Positions 11,966 through 24,158 of a DNA stretch of 64,000 nucleotides are shown piece after piece. Every line of letters starts with the position of its first letter. The stretch's first letter is position 1. A program made the translations under genes and the position numbers. Location of the stretch: NCBI GenBank assembly GCA_022495995.1, contig JAFEMH010000334.1:248001-312000 (forward strand), in the 5' to 3' direction. Source of the DNA: Adenophora triphylla var. japonica. Taxonomy: Eukaryota > Streptophyta > Magnoliopsida > Asterales > Campanulaceae. A model generated the notes under the pieces. It was given only the letters and a program-made list of their open reading frames with translations. It made no database searches and was not told the DNA's origin.

Positions 11966-12571
11966 AATTGCTAGTTTGCCATATGAGGGACGGCTTTTAA
12001 TGGTTGGCTGACTTTGGAGTCACGAACTTTTCTTGATAGGGCATGAATTTTGCTTGCTATATTGTCACGAAAAATGGATTTTCTGATGCTTTGGCGGCGA
12101 GGCCGATGATCTTGAGGAATATTGCTGGGGAGACTGATAGATGTGGGATCTTTGTCTCGATTTTGGTTTGAGGGACAGTCCTCAAGATTCGATGATGCTC
12201 AGTTGGTTGTTGTACCTGCGGGGGAAAACAACACTCCAGGCACTATATCTGACTATGCTACTCTGTTAGCAAAGATTAAACCATGTTAGTTTGTTTGCAC
12301 GAATCCATCCGTTCTGGGAACGGGATGATGATTGAATGAAAGAAATATGATTATTGTATTGAATGATCGGCTTTGCCAGGTTTGTACATGAGATGATGGA
12401 ACTGTATTGGGTGAGTGTGTATGGTGATACATATGGTGGTGTGAACCCTCTCCCGTGCATATATGTGAATATGTGTGAGGATGGGAGGTGTATTGCAGCG
12501 AAGGCAAGTCGGAGAGTGCTCTGGAAGGTAGACTTGCAGGAACTTTGATGATGTCTGAGGTTGACCAGATG
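11966..12571. other. Non-coding stretch upstream of the antisense PMD ORF in B
   Basis: I see no gene. The sequence is of mixed composition with short open frames lacking similarity. It leads into the palindromes at 12572-12619. Confidence 0.4.
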
Positions 12572-12649
12572 TGTCGCCCGACATGACATGCCTGCTGGGC
12601 AAATTGTGTTGCGCGACTAGAGGAAGCTCATAACAGGCCCTTTTTAAAT
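12572..12649 (+). promoter_or_regulatory. Putative promoter of the antisense PMD ORF in B
   Basis: A palindrome TGTCG-CC-CGACA lies at 12572-12583 and a degenerate second copy TGTGTTGCGCGACTA at 12605-12619. A TATA-like TTTTTAAAT at 12641-12649 follows 21 bp later, and the ORF's ATG is at 12758. The context GATGTGTCGC..GACA..ACATGCCTG matches the LTR at 10140-10170, so the leader and the LTR share this segment. It is a promoter by position and motif only. Confidence 0.5.
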
Positions 12650-12757
12650 CAGCTCAGGATTCATTTGCAGACACTGCCCTTTTAGTAGGAGAACACCAAC
12701 AGCCCCAGCATGACAGACAAGCGATTTCTTTGATAAAGATTGGTACTTTCTACTGCA

Positions 12758-14227
12758 ATGGAGCATTATAGCATAGAAGTGGCTTCCCGGGAGAATCAAT
12801 TTCATCAAGAATTTGTTGAAGTTTCACGATTTCATCAGAAACACCATAGGCAAGTCATTGACAAATGGTACAGCATGCCATGCATTTGGCCTTTGAAAGA
12901 CTGGAGGGTTGATTGGGATTTGCTCCGGGCTGTATCCTGCTTTTGGGACTCGGAGCGGCATGTATTCACTTTGTCATACAATGATCTGACACCAACTATG
13001 GAGGATTTCAGAGCATTGACAGGCCTGAATGAGTCGATGACTGTGGCATTTCCCCGGGACAGACGGCCAATCACGGAGCAATTATCAGCTTTTCTGAGTT
13101 TACCAGCAGATCAGGTAGTACCCATGATTCTCGATGATGGGATTGTAGACTTGACTCGGATGGCCAGATTGCGCCTTTCCCGTCCTGAGCTGTTTGATCT
13201 TTCTACATCTTTAGACATATTCATGTTGTTCACCCTGTCGGCTTATTATTTCTGTGGATATACCGGAGTCTATCCGAGTGCATTGTTGGCAATCGTCAGA
13301 CAACTCAGGGGTGACCGAGGTGTGGACCTTTGTCAAATCTGGTCTGGCCAAGGGGAAATGGACATTGTACCGTTGCTGTTGGCCGAGACCTACCATGGCA
13401 TTGATAGGCTAGCAGGAGGATCAGATTTCATGGGTGCAGGCAGCCCCACTTTATTATCTTTGTGGCTTTCTGAGAGGTTGTACTTGATTGGGCCATTACC
13501 AGAGGGTCGGATAGCGATGCCTTGGGTGACCAGGCCACGCAGGATGCTGAGAAATGCGGCCGCTGACAGCTGGCAGATAAGATTGATGCGGTACGGGACT
13601 ACTGATCTGAGCTTTTGGATTCTAGCGTGGGGGCTACAGACCATGAGAGATATTCAGGATGGGTCATTGGTAGTCAGACTGCCAGGGTTGCATGTATCTT
13701 CATTCTGCATTCCATTATTAGTGAGTAAGCAGTACCGGTACCCGCAGCAGATTGTCCGGGCTTTGAGGGAGAGACTGATGACTGATGTTGTTCCGATGGA
13801 CATGACCGAGCCCCAGACTGTGCAGTTTTTCAGCAGGTCCTTTCTGGAGGGCTTTCTTCCCACACGGATGCTCCTTCGATAGGCCATAGGGATTACATTC
13901 TTGACCACAGAGTATCTGATTTGGTATGAGGAGCAACGGGGTCCTGTGCAGTTGATGATAGAGGCTTGCCGTCGGGAATACCTCAGAGCAGAATACCCGA
14001 CCAGCCGGTCTTTTAGAGATACAGAGGCCCAGGGGAACCCAGATGATGTCACCGGCGATGTTGCTGAGGACTATCGGAGGCAAGAACTTCGGAGAGCTGC
14101 CATGAGAGATGATCCAGAGGTGATAGCTCGCAGAGAGGCCTTAAGGCAAGAGAGGGTTGCTAGGGCAGCTTTGAGGGAGACTGGTCTGATCGAGCCACCG
14201 ACACGCACTATACCCGAGCTAGGATGA
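12758..14227 (+). pseudogene. Antisense plant-mobile-domain (PMD) ORF of element B
   Basis: The ORF lies antisense to gag-pol, between pol and the 3' LTR. Start chosen at ATG 12758 (MEHYSIEV). It reads open to 13879, has a single TAG at 13880-13882, and continues in the same frame to 14227, so the original protein was about 490 aa. It shows features of the PMD family (aminotransferase-like, PF10536 type): WDLLRAVSCFWDSERHVFTL and TPTMEDFRALTGL near residues 50-100, then GSPTLLSLWLSERL further on. The C-terminus is Arg/Glu-rich and charged. It is homologous along its length to the second PMD gene of element A (35376-36879). PMD proteins in plants are nuclear and linked to gene silencing and expression control; the role in the element is unknown. 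A single nonsense change suggests recent loss, or readthrough. Confidence 0.8.
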
Positions 14228-14960
14228 GCTCAAACCGACTTATTTGACATTCCTAGGCCAAGGACCTCCCGGGGACCGAGGAAAAGGAAGAATAGAGATG
14301 CAAGTTCGGGAGCGGGAACGAGCTCCTAGACACCTTATCTGAGAGATAGGAGACACTTTTTTTTGTATTTTGCAGGAGAGATTTATTGTATGGAACATGA
14401 GTATCCCTTGATTACTTATTGCAGACAAAATAGATGTTAGAATTTTGGAACTTATTGCCTTTATTCGAAACAGGTTATATGAGTCGAAAGCAGGTCGTGC
14501 TTGAACTCATCAAAAATAATATTGATTTATAATGAATCTTTGAAAAGCTTTGAAACCGTAATCAAAACACATTTTGGCAATTTGAAAGCACCAATTTATT
14601 GACAAGATCAGGGATTTTGCAGCATTTTAAACCGAACCACGAGTGGTTGCCTACGTTCCCCTTTTACAAAGAGAACTAAGGGGCTCAGGTCTCCGTAGTT
14701 CGACTCAATTAACTTTTATATTTAAGAAAGGGAAGATAGAAGCGGGACATGGTGCAACCTGTTTTTCACCTAGACCGCCCTTTTTTTTAGGTTTTCAGGC
14801 TAGTTGGGTATATTCTTTTAGCACCGGGCGCGTCCCTTATTTTTGCATGGACTGCCTTTTGAGAGGTTTTCACTTTCATCTGAAACAATTTTATTGCGCC
14901 TTTTATTTTCATTTAGTTTTTTAGTTGTTTCGTTTTTTTATACGGAGGGGGAAGACTCGA
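14228..14960. other. Convergent region between antisense PMD ORF and integrase in B
   Basis: The stretch has no gene. It is the meeting point of plus-strand (PMD) and minus-strand (pol) transcription. It shares with 36880-37330 of element A the phrases GTGCTTGAACTCATCAAA, TGCCTACGTTCCCCTTTTAC, CTAAGGGGCTCAGGTC and CCGTAGTTCGAC. This conservation between two elements that differ widely elsewhere suggests a functional signal such as a 3'-end or priming site. Confidence 0.6.
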
Positions 14961-16391
14961 TCAAACATAATACCGCCGCAACTTGTCGACATTGACGGGG
15001 TGTAGGAACGGGTTGCCATCCAAATCTGTCAGCTGCATAGCACCTCCGGAGAATATTTTCTTTACCAAAAATGGTCCGACCCAGACAGGTGCCCATTTGC
15101 CCAATGCACTGCTCTGATTGGAAGGCTTCATCTTGAGGACCAGATCACCAACCTTGATATCCCTGGGTTTCACTTTTTTGTCGAAAGCACGGGCCATTCT
15201 CTTCTTATGTTCAATGGCCTTTAATCTACGTTCATCCAGCAGTGCCAACTCATTGTATCGACTTTGGAGCCAATCAATCTCATTGACCTCATTCTCGAGC
15301 AATACCCTGAGGGATGGAATCTCTAGTTCAATGGGCATGACAGCCTCCATTCCGTAAGTTAAGGCATATGGAGTTGCACCAGTAGCAGTCCGAATTGAAG
15401 TGCGGTAGCCCCACAATGCTATATGCAGTTTCTCCAGCCAATCCCGTCCTTGTTCGGCCATCTTCTTTATGATTCGTTCGAGGTTCTTGTTAGCAGCCTC
15501 AACAGCACCGTTCGTCTGTGGTCTGTACGGCGACGACTTATGGCGCTTAACCCTGTACTCAGTGAGCAGACGATCGGTCTCTCCTTTAAAATGGGATCCG
15601 TTGTCAGAGATGATCTCATTCGGGACTCTATAGCGGCAAAAGATTTGTTCCTTTATGAAGCGAGCAACTTTCTTAGCTATAAGCACTTTGTAGGACTCAG
15701 CTTCCACCCACTTTGTGAAGTAATCTACTGCGACCAAAACAAATGAATGTCCGTTGCTTCCGAAATGAGTTATTTTCCCGATGACGTTGATTCCCCACGT
15801 TGCAAAGGGCCAAGGAGTTATCATACAATACAGATCGTGAGGAGGGATGTGGTTTAAGTTGGAGAACCGCTGACACTTGTCACAAGTCCGCACAAACTGG
15901 ATGCAATCAGTCTCCATGGTGATCCAGAAGTAACCCAGTCTGATGATGTTGTGCATAAGGGATCGATCATTCATGTGCGGTCCGCAGGCACCGTTGTGAA
16001 CGTCTTCCATTACTCTCTGAGCTTTCTCTTTGCTGATGCAGAGCAGGAGTGGGCAACCTTCCCTTTTCTTCCATAGCTCATCGCCAAGTATGACATACTG
16101 TGTTGATAGCCTTTTCAGGGCTTGCAGACTCTTGGCCCGGATACCTTTTAGGTCACCCTCTTCATCAACAGGGAAGGATGCCTCACCATACTTGAGATAC
16201 TGAAAGATCTGGCTGTACCATGGCTCATCGACGACTTCAAGCTCTATTTCACAACAATATGCTGGATTTTCTCGCCTTCCGACCCTGAACGGTTTGATTG
16301 ACTTTTCTTCGGATATTTCCACCAAAGAAGCCAGAGTGGCTAGTGCATCGGCGAATCTGTTCTTATCTCGCGGCAGGAACTGGAATGACAC
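14961..16391 (-). CDS. Integrase part of pol, element B
   Basis: Integrase inserts the cDNA into host DNA. This is an open 476-codon segment of the polyprotein, read 16391 to 14961. It begins with the tail of RNase H (FLPRDKNRFADALATLASLVE). The HHCC zinc-binding region follows (VHNGACGPH ... CDKCQRF, about residues 130-175). The DDE core comes next: D in VAVDYFTKWVEA, D in IISDNGSHF and E in GAVEAANK. The C-terminal domain has GPFLVKKIFSGGAMQLTDLDG and ends LRRYYV with no chromodomain. The segment itself has no visible lesion, but the upstream RT is broken, so it cannot be made as part of a full polyprotein. It aligns closely with 37331-38861 of A. Confidence 0.9.
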   Translation of the reverse strand: MSFQFLPRDKNRFADALATLASLVEISEEKSIKPFRVGRRENPAYCCEIELEVVDEPWYSQIFQYLKYGEASFPVDEEGDLKGIRAKSLQALKRLSTQYVILGDELWKKREGCPLLLCISKEKAQRVMEDVHNGACGPHMNDRSLMHNIIRLGYFWITMETDCIQFVRTCDKCQRFSNLNHIPPHDLYCMITPWPFATWGINVIGKITHFGSNGHSFVLVAVDYFTKWVEAESYKVLIAKKVARFIKEQIFCRYRVPNEIISDNGSHFKGETDRLLTEYRVKRHKSSPYRPQTNGAVEAANKNLERIIKKMAEQGRDWLEKLHIALWGYRTSIRTATGATPYALTYGMEAVMPIELEIPSLRVLLENEVNEIDWLQSRYNELALLDERRLKAIEHKKRMARAFDKKVKPRDIKVGDLVLKMKPSNQSSALGKWAPVWVGPFLVKKIFSGGAMQLTDLDGNPFLHPVNVDKLRRYYV

Positions 16392-18128
16392 TTCCTTAAA
16401 CTAACCGATGAGCTCTGCAATATAAGCATGATACTTCTAGAGACACGGATCTATCATTTTCCATCTGTTGACGGAGTGATTAATTATCAGCTGGGAATCA
16501 CCAAACACTTCCAACTCATCCACATTCCGTTCAAGGGCAGCCTCAAGACCAGCTATGCAAGCTTCATATTCGGCTGCGTATTGGTAACTGAGAAGTTTAG
16601 CTTGATGGTGATGGGGGTGTACATGTCATTCGGGTCTACTAATACCATCCCGATGCCATTGCCTCTCTTATTCGCTGCACCGTCAAAGAATAGCTGCCAT
16701 CGGTTGCCGCTTTCTACAGCGAAAATCCCTTCATCAGGAAACTGGAGATCTGGCCCTTGGGCTTTTGTGCTGGGAGAGTCAGCCAATTGATCTGCCAAAG
16801 CTTGTCCTTTGATTGCTTTCTGAATCACATACTTAATATCAAACTCTGCTAGGAAGAAGGTCCATTTTGCAAGTCTGGTGGAGATACTGCCTCTGTCACT
16901 CTGAAACAAGTACTTGATCGGGTCCATTTTGGAAACCAGATGTACTGTGTGGGACAACATGTAGTGCTTTAACTTTCCAACCACCCAGACCAGAGCTGCA
17001 CACGTCTTCTCTAGGGCGGAGTAATTCAACTCGCTACCTTGGAATTTGCGGCTGACAAAATAGATGGCATTCTCGACCTTGGAGTCCTTCTTTTCTTGCG
17101 CTAGCATGGCCCCAATGGCTATATATGTGACCGTCAAGTATAGAAGTAGAGGTTTGCTCCCATGACGCAGACAAAGGATGGGAGGGTTAACGAGGTAAGC
17201 TTTGATCTTCTCGAAAGCTAACTGGCATTTTTCGTTCCAAATCACCTCCTGATTCTTCTTCAGCAGCTTGAATATTGGCTCGCACATAGAAGTTAGCTGG
17301 TTGACAAATCGGCTGATGTACTGTAGACAGCCCATGAAACCCTTTACCTCGGAGATAGTTCTGGGCGGCTTCATCTCAACGATTGCCTTGACCTTTCTGG
17401 GATCCACCTCGATACCACGCTCTGTGACCATATACCCCAAGACCTTGCCGCGGATAACCCCGAAGGTTCACTTGGCTGGATTTAATCTCATGGAATGCTC
17501 CCGAAGCCTGTTGAAGAACTTCCTTAGATCAATGAAGTGTTGTCCCTCTGACCTCTTTGAATGAATGATCATATCATCAACATACACTTCAATCTCTTTA
17601 TGGATCATGTCGTGGAACAGAGTGGTGACGGCCCTTTGATGGTAGCCTCAGCATTCTTTAACCCAAATGGCATCACTGTGTAGCAATAAGTGCCCCAAGG
17701 TGTGGTAAATGTTATCTTTTCCTGATCTTCTTCAGCCATTTTAATCTGATTGTATCCCGCAAAGCCGTCGACGAAGGACTTGACTTCATAGTTCGCTGTT
17801 GCATCCACAAGCATGTCAATGTTCGGCAGAGGGAAGTCATCCTTGGGACTAGCCTTGTTGAGGTCTCGAAAGTCTACAGAAACTCGTACCTTTCCATTTG
17901 CCTTTGTGACCGTCACGATGTTCGCAAGCCAGGTCGGATACTCAATCACCTTGATAAATCCCACCCGTAGGAGTTTCTCAATCTCTTCCTTGACCTGTAA
18001 AGACCATTTGGGTTTGATCCGCCGCAGTTTCTACTTGATCGGCTTGGCATCCGCATCCAGGGGTATCCGATGCTCCACAATAGATGTGTCCAACCCAGGC
18101 ATGTCTTTGTAGGACCAGGCAAAGACAT
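16392..18128 (-). pseudogene. Reverse transcriptase-RNase H of element B (broken)
   Basis: RT and RNase H copy genomic RNA into DNA. Minus-strand pieces: 17605-17964 carries RT motifs (VSVDFRDLNKASPKDDFPLPNID, FVDGFAGYNQIKM, MPFGLKNAEATIKG). A frameshift near 17630 follows. The catalytic YVDDMIIHS at about 17565-17595 is intact but in the next frame. A TGA near 17466 stands where element A has a Cys codon (K-stop-TFG). 16553-17440 continues with GYMVTERGIEVDPRKV through RNase H (WQLFFDGAANKRGNGIGMVL). At least two disabling lesions are present. Confidence 0.85.
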
Positions 18129-19106
18129 CTACAAACTCTTTGAGTAGCTCGATCAGGGTATCACGCTAAACTCCGGAGAAGAAGCTACCAATTTGCGTCT
18201 CTTTGAGTTCCTCAGCTGTTCCCAGATTCACCGTCGTCAATATCTCATCGCCAGCTTAGGCCCGGCTTTCTTTCGATCGCAAACCTGCTTTGAATTATTT
18301 TCTAAAATTTGCTCATCTATTAAGTCTGCATTATCTTCGATTGATTCTTGCTTAATTATTTTTAAATCTTTATGCTCATTTTTGGTTAAGCGTTCAATCG
18401 TTAGATTTGCAATCACGGGATACTCGGAAAGATCGACCATTTTATTAAGAGCAAAAGGGAAAACGGTATCTACAACACGACAACGGTCTTCGGTCGTGAG
18501 GACGTCAGACCTATCAGAGGACTCAAACTCGATTACAAGGGACTCAGGGGAATGACTCAAGACATGGGGAACAAACTTAGACACAAAGGGACTGGGACGA
18601 GGCTTGAGCCCAAGTTTCTTGATCATAGTCTCCCTACTGGCGATCGGTCCCTGGTAGGAAGTCCAATTCTGCAACGGCCTCTCTGCAACTGTCTCCAAAA
18701 TGCTCGAATCCACAATCGGCCCCTTCTAAAATTCAATCATGGCCACTACGTCGTCATCTGAGGAAAAGTCGATCAAGTCCCGGGGATCTTTTGCAACAAT
18801 AACCCTTTCTGCAGGTACCTTCGCTGAATGCATATCACCTTCAGGCTCTAACAGCCTCTGATCCCCGAACAGATTTGCCAGGTCACCATTCATGTCCACA
18901 GGGTCTGCACTGCGGATCTTGTGGATTGGAGGCTCATCCAAAGCAAGCTTTTCGAACTGATTAACATAATCGGGCCCCCAAAAGTGGTAGCTATTCTCAT
19001 ATGTAGCAGTAACGCCTGGTCTCCTGGGCGTTACATCTGTATTGACTTTCTTACAATCATCACTAGCTTTGCCACTTACAGACTCTTCAAATTCTATTAC
19101 ATTCAC
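18129..19106 (-). pseudogene. Pre-RT linker of element B; protease absent
   Basis: Two open pieces, 18237-18713 and 18726-19106, match the region that in element A lies between the second protease and RT (shared signature DLSEYPVI/DLSEYPLI and an L-IDF/L-IDW motif before IAMI/VAMI). Nothing resembling the aspartic protease (D-S/G/N-G with AYDS and ILG.PWLH) is present between gag and here, although A has two such domains. The linker overlaps the 3' end of gag in another frame near 19103. It ends in stops before RT, as in A. Confidence 0.7.
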
Positions 19107-21419
19107 GAATAATCCTGACCAAAATCAATTAGGTTCACATTGTTGCTGGGCAGAGGGTTTTTGATGGTGTTGGGATGGGGAGACTTTTCGATCTTCTTCT
19201 CGTCAACAAGGCCTTGGATAATATTCTTGAGAGTGACACAGGTATTGGTGGTGTGCCCTGGATACTGATGGAATATGTAGTATTTACTAGCATTGAGGTT
19301 GGGGTTAGGGCGGATAGGACTGTAGTTGTCCAGTGGCTTAATCATGCCAGTTCTAAGCAAGCCGTTGAAGACTTCCTCTGTGGACATACCCAAGTCATCG
19401 AACCTCGGCTGCTGTCTGGGCTTGAATCTCCCACCATTCTGTCCATTGTTACCTCCCCCTTGTAGATTATTAACGCTACTATCCTTGACCACCTCCCTTC
19501 CTTTCGGCGCCATGGCAGAGATTGGGTTGGGTGCCCGATATCGGAATCCTCCGCTTCCGCTACTACCGCTAGCATTTGCACTTGGGGTGAGGTTAAAAAG
19601 CTTGTTCTCGCTTTGAGCGCCCATTCCAACCATTTCTCTTAGATCTGGGTACCATCCCTTTCCAATGGCCTCCCTCAACACAGGTTTCACACATGACAGG
19701 AAAATATCTTTCTGATCTTGAAGGGGGATTGGTTCCGACAGCTCATTGAGTTTGGCATTCCATCTCTTGTAAAACTCTGTTATCGACTCATCACTTTTCT
19801 GAATAGTGCCCACTAGATCGTCTCTGGTAGTACGCCACTCTAGGTTTCCCCTGTATTTCTCCAGGAAAGTTTCAGTGATCTGGCTCCAAGTGGAGCGACA
19901 TTCTTGCTTTAGAGTCAAAAACCAAGTGAGCACCGGGCCTTATAGAGTCAGATGAAAATGAGAGGCCATAAACTCGGGTGTGCAACCCATCGCCCCCATC
20001 GTCATTATGTAGGTATCGATATGGGTCTTTGGGCACGCTGTGCCATCAAATTCCATCTTGGGCATCTTGAATTAGAGGCGTTACTTGAGCCGGATCTACC
20101 ACTTTAAGGCCGCTGGAACCCACTGTCAATCTATCAATTTGTTGTTGCATTTGCCTTAACAAAGATGTCACCTCCGGAGTCATTCCCGAGATCTGAGGAA
20201 TAGCAGGAGCCACAGTCAAAGACGGCACTGGAAATTTTGGAGCAGATCTGATAGGCAAGGCAGCCGAGGGAAGACCAAAAGTACTGGGGATGCTGATATT
20301 GCTGTCCAACAGACTCACTGAACTGGGAATCCTATTCCCGTACATATCGTACCCATTAAACTGAACATTGGGATTCTGTGAACCAAACTGCGCTGATTGA
20401 TACACAAACTGACCTTGGGTAGAAAATTCGGTACTAACACAGGGAACTGAATATGGGGTAGAACCATACATGTGCTGAGTGAGAGGAGAACAAACTGCGG
20501 GTTGGGAGAAGTTGCTTCGGAACTGAGACTGATTCTGGGGATGCTGCGGGAACTGATCCTGAAAAACTTGGTTTCATGATAGACAATACTGGTTGTTCTG
20601 CTGCTGTGGAGGTTGGAAAACACCCTGCTGCTGACTGGATTGACCATACTGATAACTGTCTTGATACATGCTGACCTGGGGTTAGGAATAGCTTCCTTAG
20701 AACTGGAATCCGTACTGAGCTTGTGGCACTGAGGCATTGGGAGCTGGAGAGGAGGTCAGATCAAAGAAGTTCGATGGTTGACTACCACTTTTGTTGAACC
20801 CATGCTGAGCAACTTGGCTATGTATCTGAGAAATAGGGGGAGGAACCCTTCCTTGGGTATTCACGGCCATTTCCGGAGACGGCATCCGATCAGGACGAGG
20901 AGCATAACTCACGGGAGGAGGCATGGCATGGTAGTTGGGTTGAGGTGCAGAATGATGAGCGAGCTGAATAGGGGAAGCAGATCTGATCCCGTTGTTACTA
21001 TCTTCAGTGATTTCTTCGTAGGAACCATCCTCTCGATGGAGCACCGCGATTCCCCTGGCTCGCATGGCCTCGACAAAACGGGTGTGGGCTTCCTCCTCTC
21101 GAGCTTTGGCGCTCTGAGCCAACAAGTGGGACTCACGTTCCCTAGCCAAAGCAGCTTCCAGGGTTACTTTCAACTCTTCTACGGACATGTCATTCAAACT
21201 CGATTGACCCATCGAAACTGAACCTCCAACTGACTGAGTCAAAAACACATCACCATTTCCTACCATTTCTGATTCTGAATTGACTGAAAACCCAGAAACT
21301 GTTTGCACCTTCTCGACAACACGGACCAGACGGGCTCCCGGAACAGAAGAGCGAATCCAACTCGCCGTAACTGCAGGGGTAGATATAGATTTATAAGGTG
21401 GTGAAGGAGGAGACTTCAA
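19103..21419 (-). pseudogene. gag of element B (broken)
   Basis: Read from about 21419. The N-terminal part (20697-21419) has a coiled-coil-like charged segment (SVEELKVTLEAALARERE) and the phrase MRARGIAVLHREDGSYEEI, related to NERGIAAIPQPDGTF in A'. A TAA near 20697 ends this frame. The middle (20046-20690) is Gln/Pro/Asn-rich with further stops. A frameshift near 20050 precedes the gag domain, where a TAA occurs near 19938. The stretch 19103-19933 is open: LTWFLTLKQECRSTWSQITETF, a Gly-rich region, and the Cys/His motif YIFHQYPGHTTNTC near its end. The product would be the capsid/nucleocapsid polyprotein; this copy cannot make it whole. Confidence 0.85.
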
Positions 21420-22503
21420 GAAAGTATGGGAGAGGGAAGAATAGAGGGACGGACTCGCGCAAACAAATTATTTATGTTCAAGTATAAATCGGTACTTTAA
21501 ATCCTAAATACGGTTGGGAAAGGATAAGCCTTTATTTACGCAATCTATACCTCGGGGAAACCTATGGACGCAACATTCAAATTACACCAAATGCTTTGCA
21601 TTGAAATTAGCAATAGGTAATGATACCTAAACAAGACCTAAGTACTATGTGGGACGGAGAGGTGGTCCAAATTTCTGGGGAAATTTGGGCAGCATAACTG
21701 GTATTCTTGGAGAATTTCAAAGAAAAATCTGGCATGACCTCTCGTCGGTGCATGGTGACAATGCGGCATGATCTCTCGTGAAGACCTATTGCAAATTTCA
21801 AAACAATTCATTTTAATGTGATTAAAATATTGTATCCAAAAAACCAACCGTGGGTAAGCTTTAAAGTGTGGCGCCACCTATGATGCGCTAGGGGGATAGG
21901 TTTGATTTCAGGCGCTCAAGCGTAGGCGAATTTCATGGCCGTCCGCGATGCCGTCAATCGCACCCGAGGGTTCTAAATATGTGGTGTAGTGTGCGGTTGA
22001 CTATGTTCTTTTATTTACGAAAAATAAAAATTTTTATTTTATTATTTTATTGAAAAGGAAAAACAAATGAGAAAACACACACACTCTCACAGGTTAAATA
22101 AGGGGTACAACAATCAACTGCGCAATTTTGATCCAAGGGACTGCCCTCAAACCAGCATCTGAAAACTGTTCAGTGACCAATCCTGTCGCGTGACACAGGA
22201 CAGCAAGGTACAATCCTGTCGCATGACCTGAGTAGTCACTAAACCAGAACCTGCAACAAGCAAACAGCCCATGCCTCCACAAGGCAAGGAACAAAGCATA
22301 ATAACAGAATACAGAGATACAGCCACATGAAGCACATAAAAGGCACACAAGTCACAAAATCTCATAAAAATGCATGTACCACGCAAGGTTATCAATGATG
22401 CACATAAAGATGAATATGTTGGATGTTCAAATGAATGAAAGTATGACCCTCTTAATTTTGAAAATAGGTTTTCAAAAAGTGTTCTCCCCAGCGGAGTCGC
22501 CAC
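21420..22503 (-). other. 5' leader of element B with PBS and palindromes
   Basis: This is the non-coding leader between LTR and gag. The PBS at 22485-22502 reads TGGCGACTCCGCTGGGGA on the minus strand, the same as in element A. Two further copies of the B palindrome lie inside the leader: TCCTGTCGCGTGACACAGGA at 22181-22200, with perfect TCCTGT/ACAGGA outer arms, and CCTGTCGCATGACCTG near 22215-22230. No open frame of note is seen. Confidence 0.65.
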
Positions 22504-23910
22504 TGAATGTAGGCTCACCGAAATTATTTTTTAATGATGATAAAAAATAGGAGTCGCCACGCCATGTTTTAAGGTATACTTTGAAAAACCTTTGAAAGAG
22601 AAAAGGGGTCCGGGGGTCAGGTTATGTGTTGGGAAGAACCGAGAGTTCACCCAACACGCCTTATCCGTAGACAAGTCTTTCTAATTAAACATTCAAATAA
22701 TTCAAAGTGTGTGCAAACAATGATAATGAACAAGTGTGGTAAAACATGAATTTTATTGATTGAACTGAGATCTTACAACTTGTGAGTCATTTGGTTATGG
22801 AGGCCACATCCCAATTACATAGATCAGAACAGATTACAACTGGAAAATGATCTCTGCAAATAGACAAGATGTGTCGCGTGACACATAACATGCCTGGCTA
22901 GATGTGTCGCGTGAAACAGGATCTACCCAGACATATTGTGTCACGTGACACAAGGTGTCCATCTGTAGAGATCTGACAAGCTGCACACAGAAGAACCAGA
23001 AGCCAACACAGATCTAATTATACAATCAATTAAGCTTCAAAATGAATGATTCAACAATAATTCAACCAAGGGGGTGTGGATATGGAGAGATCCACACTCC
23101 CTTAGGAATCAAACACCAATTCCAACAATGATCAAACCATAAGCATGCAATTATACAAAACACAATGATTAAACAGAGAGATTGCGATTGGGGTTCAGTA
23201 ATCAAGACAGATGGAGTCGGATTACTGAACCCAAAGAGAATAAAATGCTTGGATTATGAAAATGGTAAAATAAGAGAGAGGGAGAGATGGAATTGAGTGG
23301 TTACCCTTGATGATTCCACGAATTCTATACCATGTCTGGTATAGAACCCTTCAACAACTTCTTCTGAGGTTGCTTGAGCTGGGAAGGAATTATGGATGGA
23401 GGATCCAAGTGGTGATGGGTGAATTGAGGTGAATTGGAGGGAGAATTGGGTGAATTTGGGTAGGAGAGAGAGATGTGTGTGTTTGCAGTGTGTGTAGCAT
23501 GTTTCCAAACTGGCAGAGTAATAGTAGGCAAAAAGTGGATCTAGATATGAGAGGGGTAGGGTCTTATTTATAGGCTGCAGGTGATGGTCACATGGTGTCG
23601 CACGACCTTCTGTAACCACTTTCCAAGGCTTCGAGTTATCGCGTGACACAAGGTGTCACCAACCGTTTCTGGCGCCAAAACCTGGTTCTGGAACAATCTG
23701 AGTTAATACCCAAAAGGTCCAAAATAGGTTTATTCCCTATAGGTCCTTTAGCATGAGCAAAGTACTAGAAGGTACTTCCTTCAGAAGAAACTTATGGGAT
23801 GTTTCCGGAAGTCTCGAAATAGACCGGGAATTTACCAAAACGCCCCTAATGCAATTTTATCATATTAAAATGCACCTAAAAGGGTCGCGAATTGGATTGG
23901 CGTACTTACA
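22504..23910 (-). repeat. 5' LTR of element B
   Basis: This is the partner of 9777-11181, running TGAATGTAGG to CGTACTTACA. The palindrome copies are 22870-22885, 22903-22918 (one base damaged) and 22937-22952. The last reads TGTGTCACGTGACACA, a perfect 16-bp palindrome with a CACGTG core, where the other LTR has GCGTG. The TATA box is at 23565-23572. Confidence 0.93.
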
Positions 23911-24091
23911 AATGGCGATGCAAACGACGAAGGCTTTCAACACCAATTTACCTCCATAAACATTATCCATAAAGAAAAATGTTTAGCCCTAGGTTGTACT
24001 GATGATTGGCTTTCCTTTTAAAATTCGTCAAGACATTTCTAAGTGATTCAATTGCAAAACAATCAACCAAACAGTCAAGATACCGAAAGAT

Positions 24092-24093
<2 letters not shown>

Positions 24094-24156
<63 letters not shown>
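24094..24156. repeat. (TA)n microsatellite
   Basis: An uninterrupted AT dinucleotide run of about 62 bp within relic C. Open frames across it (IYIYIY) are artefacts. Confidence 0.97.

Positions 24157-24158
<2 letters not shown>

Larger units (their letters stand above)
9777..23910 (-). mobile_element. Complete Ty3/gypsy Tat-like element B
   Basis: This is a full-length gypsy element of about 14.1 kb on the minus strand. Its LTRs are 9777-11181 (3') and 22504-23910 (5'). A 5-bp TSD aatgg lies at 9772-9776 and 23911-23915. The PBS at 22485-22502 fits the same tRNA as in A, and the polypurine tract is at 11182-11190. Order 5' to 3' on the minus strand: leader, gag, linker, RT-RH, INT, then an antisense PMD ORF and an 83-bp tandem array before the 3' LTR. 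No protease motif is found between gag and the pre-RT linker. Frameshifts and stops in gag and RT make this copy non-autonomous. INT ends without a chromodomain, which supports Tat rather than a chromovirus. Confidence 0.93.
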
